From the NCBI RefSeq assembly GCF_000443165.1, contig NZ_ATJV01000001.1:62001-126000 (forward strand): a stretch of DNA of 64,000 bases. Reading direction: 5' to 3'. The notes beneath the pieces were generated by a model. That model searched no databases. It saw only the letters and a program-made list of their open reading frames with translations, and was not told the origin of the DNA. The position numbers and the translations under genes are program-made. This stretch comes from Thauera terpenica 58Eu. Its GTDB lineage: Bacteria; Pseudomonadota; Gammaproteobacteria; Burkholderiales; Rhodocyclaceae. Positions 26,085 to 37,810 of the stretch are shown here, piece after piece (position 1 is the first letter of the stretch; the number at the start of each line of letters is the position of its first letter).

Positions 26085-26454
26085 AATCCGCCCCGCGCCC
26101 GCTCAGGCTCAGGCTGACCTGATTGGGCGCGCAGATGGCAACCGCACCGGCCTGGGTCAGCCAGCCCTGGCGTACGCAATACTGGCGCGGCCCAGGGTCG
26201 GTCGCCACGCGCGCGCGCCCGGGCTGGATCTCGATGCGCGTCATGCCCAGCGGTCCGCGCACATCAAACTCCTGAGGCAGCGCCAGATCCAGCTCCGCGA
26301 CAAGCTTGCCGCCGGCGCGCACAAGCGCGGTCTCGGGCCGGCCACCTTGCCACAGGCTGACGAACGCATGAACACATAGCGCGAGGCCGGCAAGCGCCAC
26401 CAGCACGTCACCCGGCCGTATCAGGGCACGCCAGGCGGCGAGCGGAAAGCTCAC
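26065..26454 (-). CDS. NusG domain II-containing protein
   Basis: 129 residues: one N-terminal membrane helix ([20 protein letters not shown]) and a periplasmic NusG-II fold with [20 protein letters not shown], which contains the two conserved Cys of the family. Overlaps rapZ (ATGA, 4 bp) upstream and the Gx transporter downstream, so translation is coupled. Function unsettled; the pair with a Gx transporter is conserved. Confidence 0.85.
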   Translation of the reverse strand: MSFPLAAWRALIRPGDVLVALAGLALCVHAFVSLWQGGRPETALVRAGGKLVAELDLALPQEFDVRGPLGMTRIEIQPGRARVATDPGPRQYCVRQGWLTQAGAVAICAPNQVSLSLSGRGADYDSLNY

Positions 26455-27350
26455 TGCGTCTGCTCAGGCGCTGCCACATGCGCCAGCGCCGCTTCGCGGT
26501 CGGCAGCGCGCCGCGCCGCCGAGCGGTGGCGAACGATGACGCTGACCTGATCACGGAAACGCCCGGCCAGCCACTCCGCCAGATACACGGAACGGTGCTG
26601 GCCACCGGTACAGCCGATGGCCACGGTAAGATAGCTGCGATTGTCGCGCACGTAGGCGGGCAGCCAGTTGGCGATGAACTTGCGGATATCTTCGGCCATG
26701 CGCGTCACCTCGGGGGTCTTGCGCAAGAACTCGATCACCGGTTCGTCACGCCCCGTCAGCGACCGCAAGCGCGGATCGTAGTAGGGGTTGGGCAGACAGC
26801 GCACATCAAACACCAGGTCAGCGTCGAGCGGGATTCCGTACTTGAAGCCAAAGGACTGGAACATCAGGGTCAAGCCCGCGCTCGCTTCGACCTGAATGAA
26901 ATCCTTCACCCAGGTTCGCAGCGTGTTCGGATGCAGATCACTGGTGTCGATGCGATGCCCCAGTTCGGCGATGCCGGCCAGAGCCTCGCGCTCGCGCTGG
27001 ATCGCCTCCTCGAGCGACACGCCGGCCGAGGCCAGTGGATGTCGGCGACGCGTTTCCGAGAAGCGCGCAATCAAGGCATCGTCACGCGCATCGAGAAAGA
27101 TGACACGCAGGTCACGCGCCATGTCACGCAGCAGGTTCACCTGACTGGGCAGGGCCGCAATGCTGGCGCCCGACCTCATGTCCACCGCCACCGCCACCCG
27201 CATCCAGCCCGCGCCACGCAGGTGAGTCACCAACTGCGGCAACAGGGCGGCTGGCAGGTTATCGACCACGTAATAGCCGGAATCCTCCAGCACGTTGAGT
27301 GCGATGCTCTTGCCCGAGCCAGACAGGCCGCTGATAAGTACGATCTGCAT
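26451..27350 (-). CDS. rapZ: RNase adapter protein RapZ
   Basis: 299 residues. Walker A GLSGSGKS near the N-terminus, [11 protein letters not shown], and the conserved C-terminal half [41 protein letters not shown]. In E. coli RapZ guides RNase E to GlmZ and so controls glucosamine-6-phosphate synthase. Start placed at the second of two adjacent ATGs because AGGGG is then 4-5 bp away. In many betaproteobacteria hprK and ptsN are adjacent; they are not seen here. Confidence 0.95.
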   Translation of the reverse strand: MQIVLISGLSGSGKSIALNVLEDSGYYVVDNLPAALLPQLVTHLRGAGWMRVAVAVDMRSGASIAALPSQVNLLRDMARDLRVIFLDARDDALIARFSETRRRHPLASAGVSLEEAIQREREALAGIAELGHRIDTSDLHPNTLRTWVKDFIQVEASAGLTLMFQSFGFKYGIPLDADLVFDVRCLPNPYYDPRLRSLTGRDEPVIEFLRKTPEVTRMAEDIRKFIANWLPAYVRDNRSYLTVAIGCTGGQHRSVYLAEWLAGRFRDQVSVIVRHRSAARRAADREAALAHVAAPEQTQ

Positions 27351-27423
27351 CATTCCCCTGCAATGAAAAGCGGCACGCACTCAAGCGCGTACCGGTTGAA
27401 CGCTGGCCGATATCAAGCCATTC

Positions 27424-28878
27424 CTAAGCGCGTCGTTTGCGACCTTGTGCGCGTTCGACCCACCAGGCGGCGTTTTCTATCCCCAAGGGGCGCGGATCGA
27501 AGTCCGGCTGCAGCCGCCCCTTCGCCTGCTGGGCTTCGTAGTCCCGCAGTGCCAGCAGCGCGGGTCTGCGCAGTGCCAGAACGGCGAAGATGTTCAGCCA
27601 GGCCATGACGCCGACACCAATATCGCCCAGTCCCCAGGCCAGATCGCTGGTCCGTATGCAGCCATAGAGCGCGGAGCCGATCAAGGCGATGCGCAAGCCG
27701 AACATGAGACCATCGGCGCGGATATTACGCGTCAGGTAGGCGAGGTTGGTCTCGGCGATGTAGTAATAGGCCAGCACCGTGGTGAAGGCGAAGAAAAACA
27801 GCGCCACGGCGACGAACATGGCGCCAAAGCCCGGCAGCACCGACTCCATCGCCGCCTGAGTGAAGCCGGTGCCTGCCGAAATATTCGCCAGCCCGGTGAA
27901 CACCGGCGCACCGTCGGCGCCGGTGACGTTGTAGGTGCCGGCGATGAGGATCATCAAGGCCGTCGCGGTGCACACGAACAGGGTGTCGATATACACCGAG
28001 AAGGCCTGCACCAGACCTTGCGCGGCCGGATGGCTGACCTCGGCTGCGGCCGCGGCATGCGGACCGGTGCCCTGCCCGGCCTCGTTGGAATACACCCCGC
28101 GCTTCACCCCCCACTGGATGGCCAGCCCCATCATCGCGCCAAAGCCGGCCTCGGCACCAAACGCGGACGAAACGATGAGCACGATCACGCCCGGCAGCTG
28201 CTCGATATTGAGCACCACCACCACAGCGGCCGCCAGCATGTAGCCCAGCGCCATGAAGGGCACGACGATCTGCGTCACCTGCGCGATGCGGCGTACCCCA
28301 CCGAAGATGATCAGGCCCAGCAGGATGACGATGATCGTGCCACTGACCGCGGGCGCAATATGAAAAGCGTTCTCCATCGCCGCAGCGATACTGTTCGTTT
28401 GCACGCCCGGCAGCAGCACACCGCAGGCGACCAGGGTTGCCAGCGCAAAAACCAGCGCATAGCGGCGCCAGCCCAGGCCCTTCTCTATGTAATAGGCCGG
28501 CCCGCCACGATAGAGGCCGTGATGCTCGGTCTTGTAGATCTGGCCCAGCGTGGACTCGACGTAGGCGGTGGCCGCGCCCAGAAAGGCCACCATCCACATC
28601 CAGAACACCGCCCCCGGACCGCCGAAGCCGATCGCCGTCGCCACGCCGGCGATGTTGCCGGTGCCCACACGACCGGAAAGCGCGATCGTCAGCGCCTGAA
28701 AGGATGACACCCCCGCGGCCGAGCTTTTGCCGCGGAACATCTGCCCCAGCATCCCACCCATATGCCTGAGCTGCATGAAGCGGGTGCGGATGGAAAAGTA
28801 CAGGCCTACGGCCAGGCACAGATAAACCAGCGCCGGGCTCCACACCCAGCCGTTGACCCAATCCACTGCTGCTTGCAT
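27424..28878 (-). CDS. Alanine/glycine:cation symporter (AGCS family)
   Basis: 484 residues from MQAAVDWVNGWVWSP; a longer in-frame start would overlap the neighbouring gene. About eleven membrane helices. Family signatures: FQALTIALSGRVGTGNIAGVATA, GPGAVFWMWMVAFLGAATAYVES, and GVKRGVYSNEAGQGTGPHAAAAA. AGCS carriers take up alanine or glycine with Na+. It follows the metallo-hydrolase gene on the same strand with a 94-bp gap; no glycine riboswitch fold is apparent there. Confidence 0.93.
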   Translation of the reverse strand: MQAAVDWVNGWVWSPALVYLCLAVGLYFSIRTRFMQLRHMGGMLGQMFRGKSSAAGVSSFQALTIALSGRVGTGNIAGVATAIGFGGPGAVFWMWMVAFLGAATAYVESTLGQIYKTEHHGLYRGGPAYYIEKGLGWRRYALVFALATLVACGVLLPGVQTNSIAAAMENAFHIAPAVSGTIIVILLGLIIFGGVRRIAQVTQIVVPFMALGYMLAAAVVVVLNIEQLPGVIVLIVSSAFGAEAGFGAMMGLAIQWGVKRGVYSNEAGQGTGPHAAAAAEVSHPAAQGLVQAFSVYIDTLFVCTATALMILIAGTYNVTGADGAPVFTGLANISAGTGFTQAAMESVLPGFGAMFVAVALFFFAFTTVLAYYYIAETNLAYLTRNIRADGLMFGLRIALIGSALYGCIRTSDLAWGLGDIGVGVMAWLNIFAVLALRRPALLALRDYEAQQAKGRLQPDFDPRPLGIENAAWWVERAQGRKRRA

Positions 28879-28972
28879 GCGCGTGCGCTCGAAACCCTGG
28901 AAAGCAGGATTGTATCCGCTTGTTGCGGGCCGATCGAAAAGCGGGCTTGTTATGCCAGGCCCGAAGCCCGGT

Positions 28973-29902
28973 TCAGCAGATATCGAGCCAGCGCTCGGCG
29001 CGTCGCGCCACACCCGCACGCTCGAGCTCAGTCACCAGCCAGCTGGCGAGGGCGTTCGGCTCCATGCCCAGAAAGCGCCGGTTGGCTTCACGATAGAGCG
29101 GGGTTTCATCGAGGTAGCGCGGCAACTCGTCGAGCGCCAGGCGACGCACCTCGAGCAGCTTGAACGTGACGCAGGCGCGAATGGCGTTGCGGGCCATGCG
29201 CGCACCGTCGGCCTCGAAGGCGCGCAAGCGCGCGAAAGCCCGTTCGAGCGCATCGTCAAATTCGGCAAACGGTGCACCGTGACCGGGAATGACCGCGTCC
29301 ACCGCCAGCCGACCGATGGCTTCGAGCGTGCGCCTGGCCTCGCCTATGCCATCGCCGGTGCCGAGCACGTCGGCAAAGAGGATGCCGAAACCGTCACGCC
29401 ACAGCGCATCGCCCGAGATCAGGATGCGGCGCTCGGTGTTGTAGTAGGTCAGTGCGTCCATGTCGTGACCGGGCGCGGCAATCGCCTGCCATTCGAGCTC
29501 ACCGGCGACGAAACGGTCCCCGGGCGCGAGCGTGGCATCGACCGCGAAACGCTCACCCGCCTGGGCGGCGGTGGACAGCAACAGGGCAGCCTCGTCCCAG
29601 TCCGTCACCGCGCGCTCCATGCCGGCCGGGACCGTGATGCTGCAGCCAAACGCACGCTGCACGCTGGCGTTGCCGCCGATGTGGTCGGAATGGGAATGGG
29701 TATTGATGAGGCGACCAAGCTGACGACCGTCGAGCGCGGCACGCAGCAGCGCCACGGTCTGCGCCGCGTGCGAGACGTAGCCCGAATCGACGAGCACGGC
29801 CTCGGCACCATCGAACAGCAGCACATTGTTGGCCGACAGCCAGCCACGCTCCAACACCTGCACGCTGTCGGGCAGGCGCAGCCGGGCATTCAATTGCCAC
29901 AC
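28973..29902 (-). CDS. MBL-fold metallo-hydrolase
   Basis: 309 residues from a GTG. Metallo-beta-lactamase fold with the metal motif THSHSDHIGG, APGHDMDAL, ISGDALW and IPGHGAP, so a complete dinuclear site is likely. The helical C-terminal part (about 215-309) resembles other hydrolases of the glyoxalase II/thioesterase-like group. Its start overlaps the upstream DUF1289 gene by 13 bp. The substrate is not predictable; co-location with acyl-CoA catabolism genes hints at thioester or lactone hydrolysis, as a guess. Confidence 0.85.
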   Translation of the reverse strand: MWQLNARLRLPDSVQVLERGWLSANNVLLFDGAEAVLVDSGYVSHAAQTVALLRAALDGRQLGRLINTHSHSDHIGGNASVQRAFGCSITVPAGMERAVTDWDEAALLLSTAAQAGERFAVDATLAPGDRFVAGELEWQAIAAPGHDMDALTYYNTERRILISGDALWRDGFGILFADVLGTGDGIGEARRTLEAIGRLAVDAVIPGHGAPFAEFDDALERAFARLRAFEADGARMARNAIRACVTFKLLEVRRLALDELPRYLDETPLYREANRRFLGMEPNALASWLVTELERAGVARRAERWLDIC

Positions 29903-30123
29903 CCCCCGTCACCTCCGCCCAGGGCTGGGCGCTTGGGCGGCATGCTTGCAGGCTGATCCTTGGCCGGCATGGTCACGCCCTGTTCGTCGGCCGCGGTCGG
30001 CACCGGGGACGATGGCTCCGCCGTCACGGCGTGGATCTCGTCGGTGCTGCGGCCACAACCCAGGCACACGCCCGCCTCCCAGTCGATCATGCACACGCCG
30101 ACGCACAGTGCATCGGCGCTCAC
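29890..30123 (-). CDS. DUF1289 protein, second of a tandem pair
   Basis: 77 residues from a GTG that overlaps the stop of the first DUF1289 gene (GTGA). The four-Cys motif CVGVCMIDWEAGVCLGCGRS is intact, followed by TDEI; the rest is a Pro/Ala/Gly-rich tail ending GGCGN that is not part of the domain. DUF1289 proteins are small, presumably metal-binding, and of unknown function. Less conserved than its neighbour downstream of the motif. Confidence 0.8.
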   Translation of the reverse strand: MSADALCVGVCMIDWEAGVCLGCGRSTDEIHAVTAEPSSPVPTAADEQGVTMPAKDQPASMPPKRPALGGGDGGCGN

Positions 30124-30320
30124 GCACGCACCTCGAAGGCCTGGCCGGACTCACCCAGGAACTCGCGGCGCTCGCTGACAGCGGCGAGAATGGCCTGACG
30201 GTCGCCATCCGTGGTCGTGCTCCAGCGCGTGATCTCCGCGATCGTGCGCTGGCAGCCTTCACACCAGCCGGTGTCCGCACTCATGTGGCAAATGTTGATA
30301 CAGGGCGAAGGAATGCTCAT
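30120..30320 (-). CDS. DUF1289 protein, first of a tandem pair
   Basis: 66 residues. The Cys motif CINICHMSADTGWCEGCQRT is followed by IAEITRWSTTTDGDRQAIL, the full classic DUF1289 layout. It overlaps the second DUF1289 gene by 4 bp and lies 90 bp after the HMG-CoA lyase gene, so it may be read with the leucine-degradation operon. Function unknown; the two copies look like an old duplication rather than a recent one because only the Cys motif is alike. Confidence 0.85.
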   Translation of the reverse strand: MSIPSPCINICHMSADTGWCEGCQRTIAEITRWSTTTDGDRQAILAAVSERREFLGESGQAFEVRA

Positions 30321-30410
30321 GGTGACAGTCTCTGCGGGTTGCGGAGAGCGCGACCATGCGCGCCCTCTCCATCGGTAGATGGCCCGATTATGGACGAATC
30401 GGCGCCGACT

Positions 30411-31358
30411 TCATTGCTGCGCAGGCGTCGTGGCCCTCTGTGCGCGCTTGGCCAGCACGGCCCGTGCCACCCGCGACGCCGGGTCGCGCCCCAATTCGGC
30501 GCTGATCCAGGCTGCCACATCGACCAGCGCATCGAGCTCGACGCCGGTGGCCATGCCCAGCCCATCGAGCATCCAGACCAGGTCTTCGGTGGCAAGGTTC
30601 CCGGAGGCACCGGCGGCATAGGGACAGCCGCCCAGCCCGCCGACCGCAGCGTCGAACACCGCCACCCCCATCTGCAGCGAGGCGAAGACGTTGGCCACCG
30701 CCATGCCATAGGTGTCGTGATAATGGCCGGCGACTCTGGCGACTGGCACACGCTTCATCACCGCCTCGAGCATGCGACTGATGCTGGCCGGATTACCAAC
30801 GCCTATCGTGTCGCCCAGCGAAACCTCGTAGCAGCCCATCTCGAGCAGCGTCGCCGCGACCTCGGCCACCTTCTGCGGTGCGACCGCGCCCTCGTAGGGA
30901 CAGCCGACCACGCACGAGACGTAGCCGCGCACCTTGACCCCGGCCGCCTGCGCCGCTTCGGTGAGCGGACGAAAGCGCTCGAGCGACTCCGCGATCGAGC
31001 AGTTGATGTTCTTCTGGCTGAAGGACTCGGAGGCGGCGCCGAACACCGCCACCTCGGTCGCACCCGCCGCCAGTGCGGCTTCGAAACCCTTCAGGTTGGG
31101 CGTGAGCACCGGATAGGCCACGCCGGCAGCCGCTTGTGCCAGCACGCGGCTCAACACCTCGCTGTTGTCGCCCATCTGCGGCACCCACTTCGGCGACACG
31201 AAGGAGGTGGTCTCGATCGCCTTCAGGCCGGCACCCTCGAGGCGACGCACGAGCTCGACCTTGGTGTCGGTCGGCACCAACCGCTTCTCATTCTGCAGCC
31301 CGTCGCGCGGCCCCATCTCGACGATACGCACGGATGCAGGCAGGCTCATTGACGTCAT
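30411..31358 (-). CDS. mvaB: Hydroxymethylglutaryl-CoA lyase
   Basis: 315 residues, TIM-barrel of the HMG-CoA lyase/isopropylmalate synthase family. [16 protein letters not shown] starts the barrel with the metal-binding Asp; [19 protein letters not shown] and HYHDTYGMA (metal-binding His) follow, and [15 protein letters not shown] carries the catalytic Cys loop. It splits HMG-CoA to acetyl-CoA and acetoacetate, the last step of leucine breakdown (LiuE role). Start chosen at [11 protein letters not shown] because AGGGAAG lies upstream. Confidence 0.95.
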   Translation of the reverse strand: MTSMSLPASVRIVEMGPRDGLQNEKRLVPTDTKVELVRRLEGAGLKAIETTSFVSPKWVPQMGDNSEVLSRVLAQAAAGVAYPVLTPNLKGFEAALAAGATEVAVFGAASESFSQKNINCSIAESLERFRPLTEAAQAAGVKVRGYVSCVVGCPYEGAVAPQKVAEVAATLLEMGCYEVSLGDTIGVGNPASISRMLEAVMKRVPVARVAGHYHDTYGMAVANVFASLQMGVAVFDAAVGGLGGCPYAAGASGNLATEDLVWMLDGLGMATGVELDALVDVAAWISAELGRDPASRVARAVLAKRAQRATTPAQQ

Positions 31359-31461
31359 GGATAGGACTTCCCTAGCAAATGGAGAGCGCGACTGCGGGCC
31401 GGCATCGACCTCTGCAGCCGCGCTCAAGGATTACCCAAAGCACCTGAAAACCTCAGGCCGT

Positions 31462-33144
31462 TCACACCTCATCAAGACCGAGTTCTTCCTTCATCTTCTT
31501 GCGGATGAGGAATTTCTGGATCTTGCCCGTCACCGTCATCGGAAAACTATCGACGAAACGAATGTGGCGCGGAATCTTGTAGTGCGCGATCTGACCCTGG
31601 CAGAACGCGCGCACGTCCGCCTCATTGAGCGCGCCTTCCTCGCGCAGGATGATCCAGGCGCACAGCTCTTCGCCGTACTTTTCGTCCGGGATGCCGATCA
31701 CCTGCACGTCCAGCACCTTGGGGTGCGAATAGAGGAATTCCTCGATTTCGCGTGGATAGATGTTCTCTCCACCGCGGATCACCATGTCCTTGATGCGGCC
31801 GACGATGGTGCAGAAACCCTCCTCGTCGATCACGGCGAGGTCGCCGGTATGCATCCAGCGTCCGCCATCGATCGCTTCCTTCGTCCGTGCCTCGTCACCC
31901 CAGTAGCCGAGCATCACCGAATAGCCGCGGGTGCACAGCTCGCCGGTCTGGCCACGCGGCAGGATACGGCCTTCGGTGTCGACGATCTTCACTTCCAGAT
32001 GAGGCTGGATGCGACCGACGGTGGACACGCGGCGGTCGATGGGGTCATCAGTGCCACTCTGGAAGCTGACCGGCGAAGTCTCGGTCATGCCGTAGGCGAT
32101 CGTCACTTCGGCCATGTTCATCGTGTCGATGACACGCTTCATGACCTCGATCGGGCATGGGCTGCCGGCCATGATGCCGGTGCGCAGGCTGGCGAGGTCG
32201 AATTCAGCGAAGCGCGGGTGATCGAGCGCGGCGATGAACATGGTCGGCACCCCATACAGCGCGGTGCACTTCTCCTCAGCCACGGCTTCCAGCACCGCCA
32301 GCGGCTCGAAGGCTTCTGAGGGATACACCATGGTGGCGCCGTGGGTCAGGCAACCCAGGTTGCCCATCACCATGCCGAAGCAGTGGTACAGCGGCACCGG
32401 AATGCAGAGGCGGTCGCCGGGCACGAGCTTGATCGCTTCGGCGACGAAGTAGCCGTTGTTGAGAATGTTGTGGTGCGACAGTGTCGCGCCCTTGGGGTGG
32501 CCGGTGGTGCCGGAGGTGAACTGGATGTTGATCGGATCGTCGAACTGCAGCCGCGTCGACAGCAGCGCCAGCGCAGTGAGCTCATCACGCGTCGGCGCGA
32601 CGCACAGATCGTCGAAATTGAGCATGCCTGGCGAAGCCTCGCTGCCCATGCGGATCACGAACTCCAGCGTCGGCAGCGCATGGCTGCGCAGCAGACCGGG
32701 TTCGCAATGGCTCAGCTCCGGCGCCAGTTCGGCAAGCATTTCCAGGTAGTTGCTGCTCTTGAAGGCCGGCGACAGGATCAGCGCGCGGCACCCCACCTTG
32801 TTGAGCGCGTATTCGAGCTCGGAGCGACGGTAAGCCGGGTTGATGTTCACCAGCGTCAGCCCGGCCTTGGCGGTGGCAAACTGGGTCAGCGCCCATTCGG
32901 CGTTGTTCTGCGACCAGATGCCGACGCGATCACCAGGCGCAAGACCCAGTCGCATCAAGCCGCAGGCCAGCGCATCAACGCGCTGGCGTAATTCGGCGTA
33001 GCTCAGGCGCAGCCCCTGGTGACGCACCACCAGAGCCTCACGCCCGGCATGACGCGCGCAGGCCTCATCAAAAAAGCGGCCTATGGTCAGGCCAATCAAG
33101 GCCTTGTCAGAGGCCCCGTGCACATAGCTCGGCATGCTGCTCAT
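31462..33144 (-). CDS. Acyl-CoA synthetase (AMP-forming) of the leucine cluster
   Basis: 560 residues from [13 protein letters not shown], with GGAGAGGAG before it. ANL-superfamily ligase: P-loop [57 protein letters not shown] and the C-terminal catalytic Lys in TVTGKIQKF. It activates a carboxylic acid to its CoA ester. Placement between mccA and HMG-CoA lyase suggests isovalerate, acetoacetate or a related short/medium acid, but the sequence alone is equally like general medium-chain ligases. Confidence 0.9.
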   Translation of the reverse strand: MSSMPSYVHGASDKALIGLTIGRFFDEACARHAGREALVVRHQGLRLSYAELRQRVDALACGLMRLGLAPGDRVGIWSQNNAEWALTQFATAKAGLTLVNINPAYRRSELEYALNKVGCRALILSPAFKSSNYLEMLAELAPELSHCEPGLLRSHALPTLEFVIRMGSEASPGMLNFDDLCVAPTRDELTALALLSTRLQFDDPINIQFTSGTTGHPKGATLSHHNILNNGYFVAEAIKLVPGDRLCIPVPLYHCFGMVMGNLGCLTHGATMVYPSEAFEPLAVLEAVAEEKCTALYGVPTMFIAALDHPRFAEFDLASLRTGIMAGSPCPIEVMKRVIDTMNMAEVTIAYGMTETSPVSFQSGTDDPIDRRVSTVGRIQPHLEVKIVDTEGRILPRGQTGELCTRGYSVMLGYWGDEARTKEAIDGGRWMHTGDLAVIDEEGFCTIVGRIKDMVIRGGENIYPREIEEFLYSHPKVLDVQVIGIPDEKYGEELCAWIILREEGALNEADVRAFCQGQIAHYKIPRHIRFVDSFPMTVTGKIQKFLIRKKMKEELGLDEV

Positions 33145-33232
33145 CGTGTGCGTCTCCTCTCCACGCGGGGCTGCGCCGATTGGCGTGACCGGCTTGCAGC
33201 CCTCATCCATCCTTTCTGAAGCTGCGCCCAGC

Positions 33233-35245
33233 TCAGGCTGCGGCGCCGGTTTCAGCCTCGAACTCGACCAGCTCGGCGCCATCACCGACCTGATCTCCCA
33301 CCGCATAGCAGAACGCCTTGAGCCTGCCTGCGGCGGGCGCAGTGATGGTGTGTTCCATCTTCATCGCCTCCAGGATCAGCAGCGCCGCACCCTTCTCCAC
33401 GCGCACACCGACGGTAGCAACCAGGGCGATGACCTTGCCCGGCATCGGCGCCAGCAGGCCGCCTTCTGCACCGCCGCCCGCACCGCTGTGGTGCAGCGGG
33501 TCGACGGCAGCGAGCTGCCAGGCGCGACCACGGGCAAAGACATGACGGCGACCGGCCGCGGCAATCACACTGGCGTCCATGCGCGTGCCGTCGAGTTCGA
33601 CCCGCAGCAGGCCGCGCGCGTTGAGCTCGCCGCGTGCCTCGACGCTGCGCCCGTCCATGCTCAGCCGATAAGCGCCAGGCAGATACGCGACCTCGACCAC
33701 GTGCTCGCTTTCGCCATGGCGGAACAACAGGCTGCGACGCGCGGTGGCGTTCATGCGCCAGCCGTCGCGCGCATGCCAGGGTGAGCGCGCATCGCTGCCA
33801 CCCGCCGCACGCTTGTCGGCGAGCGCCGTCTCGCGCAGCACTTCGGCGAGCGCGGCGATGTGCAGGACTTCATCGGGCACGCCGACATCGTCAGGGAAGA
33901 GGTAGGCTTTTTCGCGCTCGATCAGGCCGGTGTCGAGATCCGCGCTGGAAAAGGCCGGACACGCTGCCAGACGCGAGAGGAAATCGATGTTGTTCGACAC
34001 CCCCACCACGCGGTAATCCGCCAGCGCCTGCAACAGGCGCGCCAGAGCGCGCTCGCGGTTGATGTCCCACACGATGAGCTTGGCGATCATGGGGTCGTAG
34101 TGCGGACTGATCTCGTCGCCCTCCTCGACCCCGGTGTCGACGCGCACATGCAGGTTCTCCACCGGCGGCGCGAGGTGAATCAGTTTTCCAGTGGAAGGCA
34201 GGAAGCCCTTGGCCGGGTCTTCAGCGTAGATGCGTGCTTCCAGCGCGTGGCCGCGGATCTGCAATTGCTCCTGCGCCAGCGGCAGCTTGTCGCCCGCGGC
34301 GACGCGCAGTTGCCATTCGACCAGATCGAGGCCGGTGATCATTTCGGTCACCGGGTGCTCGACCTGCAAGCGGGTGTTCATCTCCATGAAGTAGAAGGAG
34401 CCATCCTGATTGGCGATGAACTCCACCGTACCCGCACCGACGTAACCCACCGCCTGCGCCGCGTCCACCGCCGCCTTGCCCATGGCCGCGCGGCGCTCGG
34501 GGGTCATGCCGGGAGCCGGCGCTTCTTCCAGCACTTTCTGGTGGCGGCGCTGCACCGAGCAGTCGCGCTCGAACAGGTACACCACCTTGCCATGGGTGTC
34601 GCCGAACACCTGGATCTCGATGTGACGGGGCTTGGTGATGTACTTCTCGACCAGCACGTGATCGTTGCCAAAGCTGGAGCTCGCCTCGCGCTTGCAGGAA
34701 GCGAGCAGGTCGATGAAATCCGCCGACTTCTCGACCAGGCGCATGCCCTTGCCGCCGCCACCGGCTGCGGCCTTGATCAGCACCGGGTAGCCGATCGCAT
34801 CGGCCTGCTGGTGCAGAAAGCTCGGCTCCTGATTGTCGCCGTGATAGCCGGGGGTGAGCGGCACGCCGGCCGCCTCCATCAGCTTCTTGGCCTCGGACTT
34901 CGAGCCCATGGCACGGATCGCTGCCACCGGCGGGCCGATGAAGACGATGCCTGCGCGCGCGCAGGCGTGGCAGAAATCCTCGTTCTCGGACAGAAAGCCG
35001 TAGCCAGGATGGATCGCCTGCGCGCCGGTCTGTTTGGCTGCGGCGATGATCCTGTCGATGACGAGATAGCTCTCGCGCGCCGCCGCGGGGCCGATCAGCA
35101 CCGCCTCGTCGGCGAGGCGTACATGGCGGGCGCCGGCGTCGGCCTCGGAATACACCGCCACGGTCCTGATGCCCATGCGACGGGCAGTCTTGATCACGCG
35201 GCAGGCGATTTCACCGCGATTGGCAATGAGAATTTTTTCAAACAT
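33233..35245 (-). CDS. mccA: 3-methylcrotonyl-CoA carboxylase, biotin-containing alpha subunit
   Basis: 670 residues, the length of MccA (LiuD). Biotin carboxylase part: [31 protein letters not shown] (ATP grasp loop), [16 protein letters not shown]-like motif. The C-terminal BCCP domain carries the biotinyl site [10 protein letters not shown] with Lys629 and APMPG before it. With MccB it carboxylates 3-methylcrotonyl-CoA in leucine breakdown. The assignment over propionyl- or acetyl-CoA carboxylase rests on the operon. A partial copy of its own 5' end lies directly upstream. Confidence 0.95.
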   Translation of the reverse strand: MFEKILIANRGEIACRVIKTARRMGIRTVAVYSEADAGARHVRLADEAVLIGPAAARESYLVIDRIIAAAKQTGAQAIHPGYGFLSENEDFCHACARAGIVFIGPPVAAIRAMGSKSEAKKLMEAAGVPLTPGYHGDNQEPSFLHQQADAIGYPVLIKAAAGGGGKGMRLVEKSADFIDLLASCKREASSSFGNDHVLVEKYITKPRHIEIQVFGDTHGKVVYLFERDCSVQRRHQKVLEEAPAPGMTPERRAAMGKAAVDAAQAVGYVGAGTVEFIANQDGSFYFMEMNTRLQVEHPVTEMITGLDLVEWQLRVAAGDKLPLAQEQLQIRGHALEARIYAEDPAKGFLPSTGKLIHLAPPVENLHVRVDTGVEEGDEISPHYDPMIAKLIVWDINRERALARLLQALADYRVVGVSNNIDFLSRLAACPAFSSADLDTGLIEREKAYLFPDDVGVPDEVLHIAALAEVLRETALADKRAAGGSDARSPWHARDGWRMNATARRSLLFRHGESEHVVEVAYLPGAYRLSMDGRSVEARGELNARGLLRVELDGTRMDASVIAAAGRRHVFARGRAWQLAAVDPLHHSGAGGGAEGGLLAPMPGKVIALVATVGVRVEKGAALLILEAMKMEHTITAPAAGRLKAFCYAVGDQVGDGAELVEFEAETGAAA

Positions 35246-35363
35246 GGTCACTCTCCGCGGTGAAATCGCCTGAGCATGCTGCGCATGCCACGCGATGTGA
35301 CTTCGTCGCTGCGGCGCGAGGCGCCTGGTCACCGCGATTGGCAATGAGGATCTTTTCAAACAT
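35238..35363 (-). pseudogene. Truncated second copy of the mccA start (41 codons)
   Basis: A 49-bp block at 35330-35378 repeats 35212-35260, the mccA start and its ribosome site, at about 42 of 49 positions. Read on the minus strand it begins ATG and gives [11 protein letters not shown], identical to MccA for 11 codons, then runs out of homology and stops at 35238, seven bases into mccA. Both copies carry a GGAGA ribosome site. The two differences inside the shared codons are synonymous (AAA/AAG, ATT/ATC). Looks like a recombination scar or aborted duplication; it could still act as a short upstream ORF coupled to mccA. Confidence 0.75.
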
Positions 35364-35381
35364 GAAGCGTCTCCGCGGAAT

Positions 35382-36170
35382 TCAGTTATCGACCCATGCT
35401 GCCGGGCGCTTGGAGAGGAAGGCGTCCAGGCCTTCCCTGGCTTCGGGCGTGACACGCAGGCTGGCGATGCGGCGGGCAGTGTCTTCCACCACGGCGTCGC
35501 TCAGCGGGCGATTGGCCACGGCACGGATGAGCTCCTTGGCCGCGGACTGGGACTTCGGGCCGCCTAGCAGCAAGGCGTCGACGACTTCCTTCACCTTGGC
35601 ATCGAGCGCGTCGCTGGCCACCGCCTCGTGTGCCAGCCCGAGTTCGGCCGCGCGCCTGGCATCGATGCGCTCGGCGGTCTGGAAATAACGATAGGCCTGG
35701 CGTTCGCCGATGGCGCGAATGACGTAAGGGCTGATCGCCGACGGGATGATGCCGAACTTGACTTCGGAGGTCGCGAACAGCGCGCGCTCACCGGCGATGC
35801 AGATGTCGCAGGCTGAAGCCAGGCCCATGCCGCCACCCAGGGCCGCGCCGTGCACACGGGCGATGGTGGGCTTGCTCATCTCGGCCAGGGTGCGCAGCAT
35901 ACCGGCGAGTTTCATCGCGTCGGCAAAATTCTCGGCCTCGCCCGCCTCACCGGCGGCTTTCATCCAGTTGAGGTCGGCACCGGCGGAAAAGCTCTTGCCG
36001 CGCCCGGCCAGCACCACCACGCGCACGCTGGCGTCGGCATCGAGCGCGCGGCAGGCCGCGCTGAGGTCGGCGATCAGCTGCGCATTGAAGGCGTTATGCA
36101 CCTCGGGACGATTCATCCACAGCGTCGCCACGCCGCCATCGCGCAGCACTTCCACGGTTTCATAGCTCAT
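35382..36170 (-). CDS. liuC: Enoyl-CoA hydratase family, probable methylglutaconyl-CoA hydratase
   Basis: 262 residues from MSYETVEVLRDGG with GGAGG upstream. Crotonase fold: oxyanion-hole segment GRGKSFSAGADLNWMKAAG and ARVHGAALGGGMGLASACDI; the acid/base region FATSEVKFGIIPSAISPYV fits hydratases of this group. Between mccB and mccA it should hydrate 3-methylglutaconyl-CoA to HMG-CoA. It is 17 bp after mccB. Confidence 0.92.
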   Translation of the reverse strand: MSYETVEVLRDGGVATLWMNRPEVHNAFNAQLIADLSAACRALDADASVRVVVLAGRGKSFSAGADLNWMKAAGEAGEAENFADAMKLAGMLRTLAEMSKPTIARVHGAALGGGMGLASACDICIAGERALFATSEVKFGIIPSAISPYVIRAIGERQAYRYFQTAERIDARRAAELGLAHEAVASDALDAKVKEVVDALLLGGPKSQSAAKELIRAVANRPLSDAVVEDTARRIASLRVTPEAREGLDAFLSKRPAAWVDN

Positions 36171-36187
36171 GTCCTGTCCTCCTCCGA

Positions 36188-37795
<1,608 letters not shown>

Positions 37796-37810
37796 GTCGG
37801 GGCGCTCCGC

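Noticed and set aside
28879-28972. Glycine riboswitch before the AGCS symporter
   Set aside because: Only 94 bp are available and none of the conserved glycine-aptamer core could be seen.
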